From Colletes latitarsis (lineage: Eukaryota > Arthropoda > Insecta > Hymenoptera > Colletidae): a stretch of DNA of 64,000 nt. The stretch is from assembly GCF_051014445.1 (NCBI RefSeq), contig NC_135141.1, positions 372,001 through 436,000 of the forward strand. Direction: 5' to 3'. The translations under genes were made by a program, and so were the position numbers. The notes beneath the pieces were generated by a model. That model worked only from the letters and a program-made list of their open reading frames with translations, did not search any database and was not told where the DNA came from. Position 1 is the first letter of the stretch. The number at the start of each line of letters is the position of its first letter. Below, piece by piece: positions 62,871-64,000 of this stretch.

Positions 62871-64000
62871 TCGGGCCAACAAGTATGCTAAGAATGCAGA
62901 ATCATGGGCGAGATGCGGGCATGACCCAGACCTAACCCAGACCTAACCGGCGTTATCCTCTAAAATATTGATCGAAACCAGGTTTAGTTGACTGCTTCAG
63001 TGCGGTACCACATTACTACGTGATGCAAACCTGAAAAACCCTGCATCTGGCCAACATGTATGCGAAGGAGGCCAAGTCATGAGCGAGATGCGGGTATAAC
63101 CCAGACCTAACCCAGACCTAACCGGTGTTATCCTCCAAAATATTGTTCGAGACCAGCTTTAGCTGACTGTTTCGTTGTGGTACCGCATAACTACGTGATT
63201 CAATCAGGGTATAACCCAGGTTCTGGCCAACAATTATGCGAAGAAGGCAAAATCATGAGGCAGATGCGGGCATAACCCAGACCTAACCCAACCCTAACCG
63301 GTGTTATCCTCTAAAATATTGATCGAAACCAGGTTTAGTTGACTGCTTCAGTGCGGTACCACATTACTACGTGATGCAAACCTGAAAAACCCTGCATCTG
63401 GCCAACATGTATGCGAAGGAGGCCAAGTCATGAGCGAGATGCGGGTATAACCCAGACCTAACCCAGACCTAACCGGTGTTATCCTCCAAAATATTGATCG
63501 AAACCAGGTTTAGTTGACTGTTTCGTTGTGGTACCGCATTACTACGTGATTCAATCAGGGTAAAACCCAGGTTCTGGCCAACAAGTATTCGTTGAAGGCA
63601 GAATCATGGGCGAGATGCGGGCATAACCCACACCTAACCCAGACCTAACCGGTGTTATCCTCTAAAATATTGATCGAAACTAGGTTTAATTGACTATTTC
63701 ACTGTGGTACCACATCACTACGTGATTCAAACTGGAAAAAACCCAGGATCTGGCCAACAAGAATGCGAAGAAGGCAAAATCATGAGCCAGATGCGGGCAT
63801 AACACAGACCTAACCCAGACCTAACCGGTTTTATCCTCTAAAATGTGGATCGAAACCAGCTTTAATTGACTGTTTCAGTGTGGTACCACATTACTACGTG
63901 ATTCAAACGCGAAAAAACGCAGGATCTGGCCAACAAGTATGCGAAGAAGGCAAAATCATGAGGCAGATGCGGGCATAACCCAGACCTAACCCAGACCTAA

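Larger units (their letters stand above)
16436..64000. repeat. Telomere-motif satellite array, right block (~270 units)
   Basis: Over 47 kb of the same unit of about 176 bp, running off the right end of the window, with no further transposon and no gene. The first bases repeat the LINE 2 target motif. Unit classes alternate in higher-order blocks that have been copied locally and over distance (next entries). Some units have a single 11-mer, giving a unit of about 165 bp, for example at about 26,814, 31,345, 35,205, 37,831, 38,873, 44,840 and 46,233. Frames of 65-85 codons at 25128, 27395, 31652, 31965 and 34657 are read-through of satellite units. Confidence 0.97.

Overview
The window is eukaryotic repeat DNA, most likely from an insect. 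About 55 kb of its 64 kb is a tandem satellite with a unit of about 176 bp. Two non-LTR retrotransposons (LINEs) of the R1/TRAS/SART type are inserted in it on the minus strand. I see no host gene, tRNA, rRNA or CRISPR array. Each satellite unit normally carries two tandem copies of the 11-mer CCCAGACCTAA (TTAGGTCTGGG on the other strand). From memory, this is one of the variant telomeric repeats reported in some Hymenoptera, so a subtelomeric or telomere-associated array in a hymenopteran is my best guess. The order assignment is inference. If the 11-mers keep telomere polarity, the chromosome end lies to the left, at low coordinates.

Layout: 1-6860 satellite; 6861-12847 an apparently complete LINE (poly(A), structured 3' UTR, ORF2 with endonuclease, reverse transcriptase and zinc finger, ORF1 with three zinc knuckles, structured 5' UTR) flanked by a perfect 15-bp target-site duplication; 12848-13895 about six satellite units; 13896-16435 a second, different LINE of the same lineage, 5'-truncated inside ORF2; 16436-64000 uninterrupted satellite, about 270 units.

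Both LINEs inserted at the same base of the satellite, between CCCAGACC and TAACCC of the first telomere-like 11-mer of a unit, and in the same orientation. This fits a sequence-specific APE-type endonuclease that recognises the telomere-like motif, as in the silkworm elements TRAS and SART. In the full-length copy ORF1 and ORF2 overlap as TAATG, the stop-start arrangement described for translational coupling in SART1. The two elements have diverged in protein and UTR sequence, yet their 3' UTRs share an ordered series of hairpins around a conserved box. One hairpin has changed its stem sequence almost completely while keeping perfect pairing and a 20-nt loop.

The satellite is made of interleaved unit variants that recur in larger blocks. 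Recognisable offsets are 527, 1232, 1932, 2267, 3516, 3693, 4025, 4570, 5967 and about 11,735 bp. The freshest are the 4570-bp (26-unit) and 3516-bp (20-unit) duplications at the right, so recent amplification has concentrated there.
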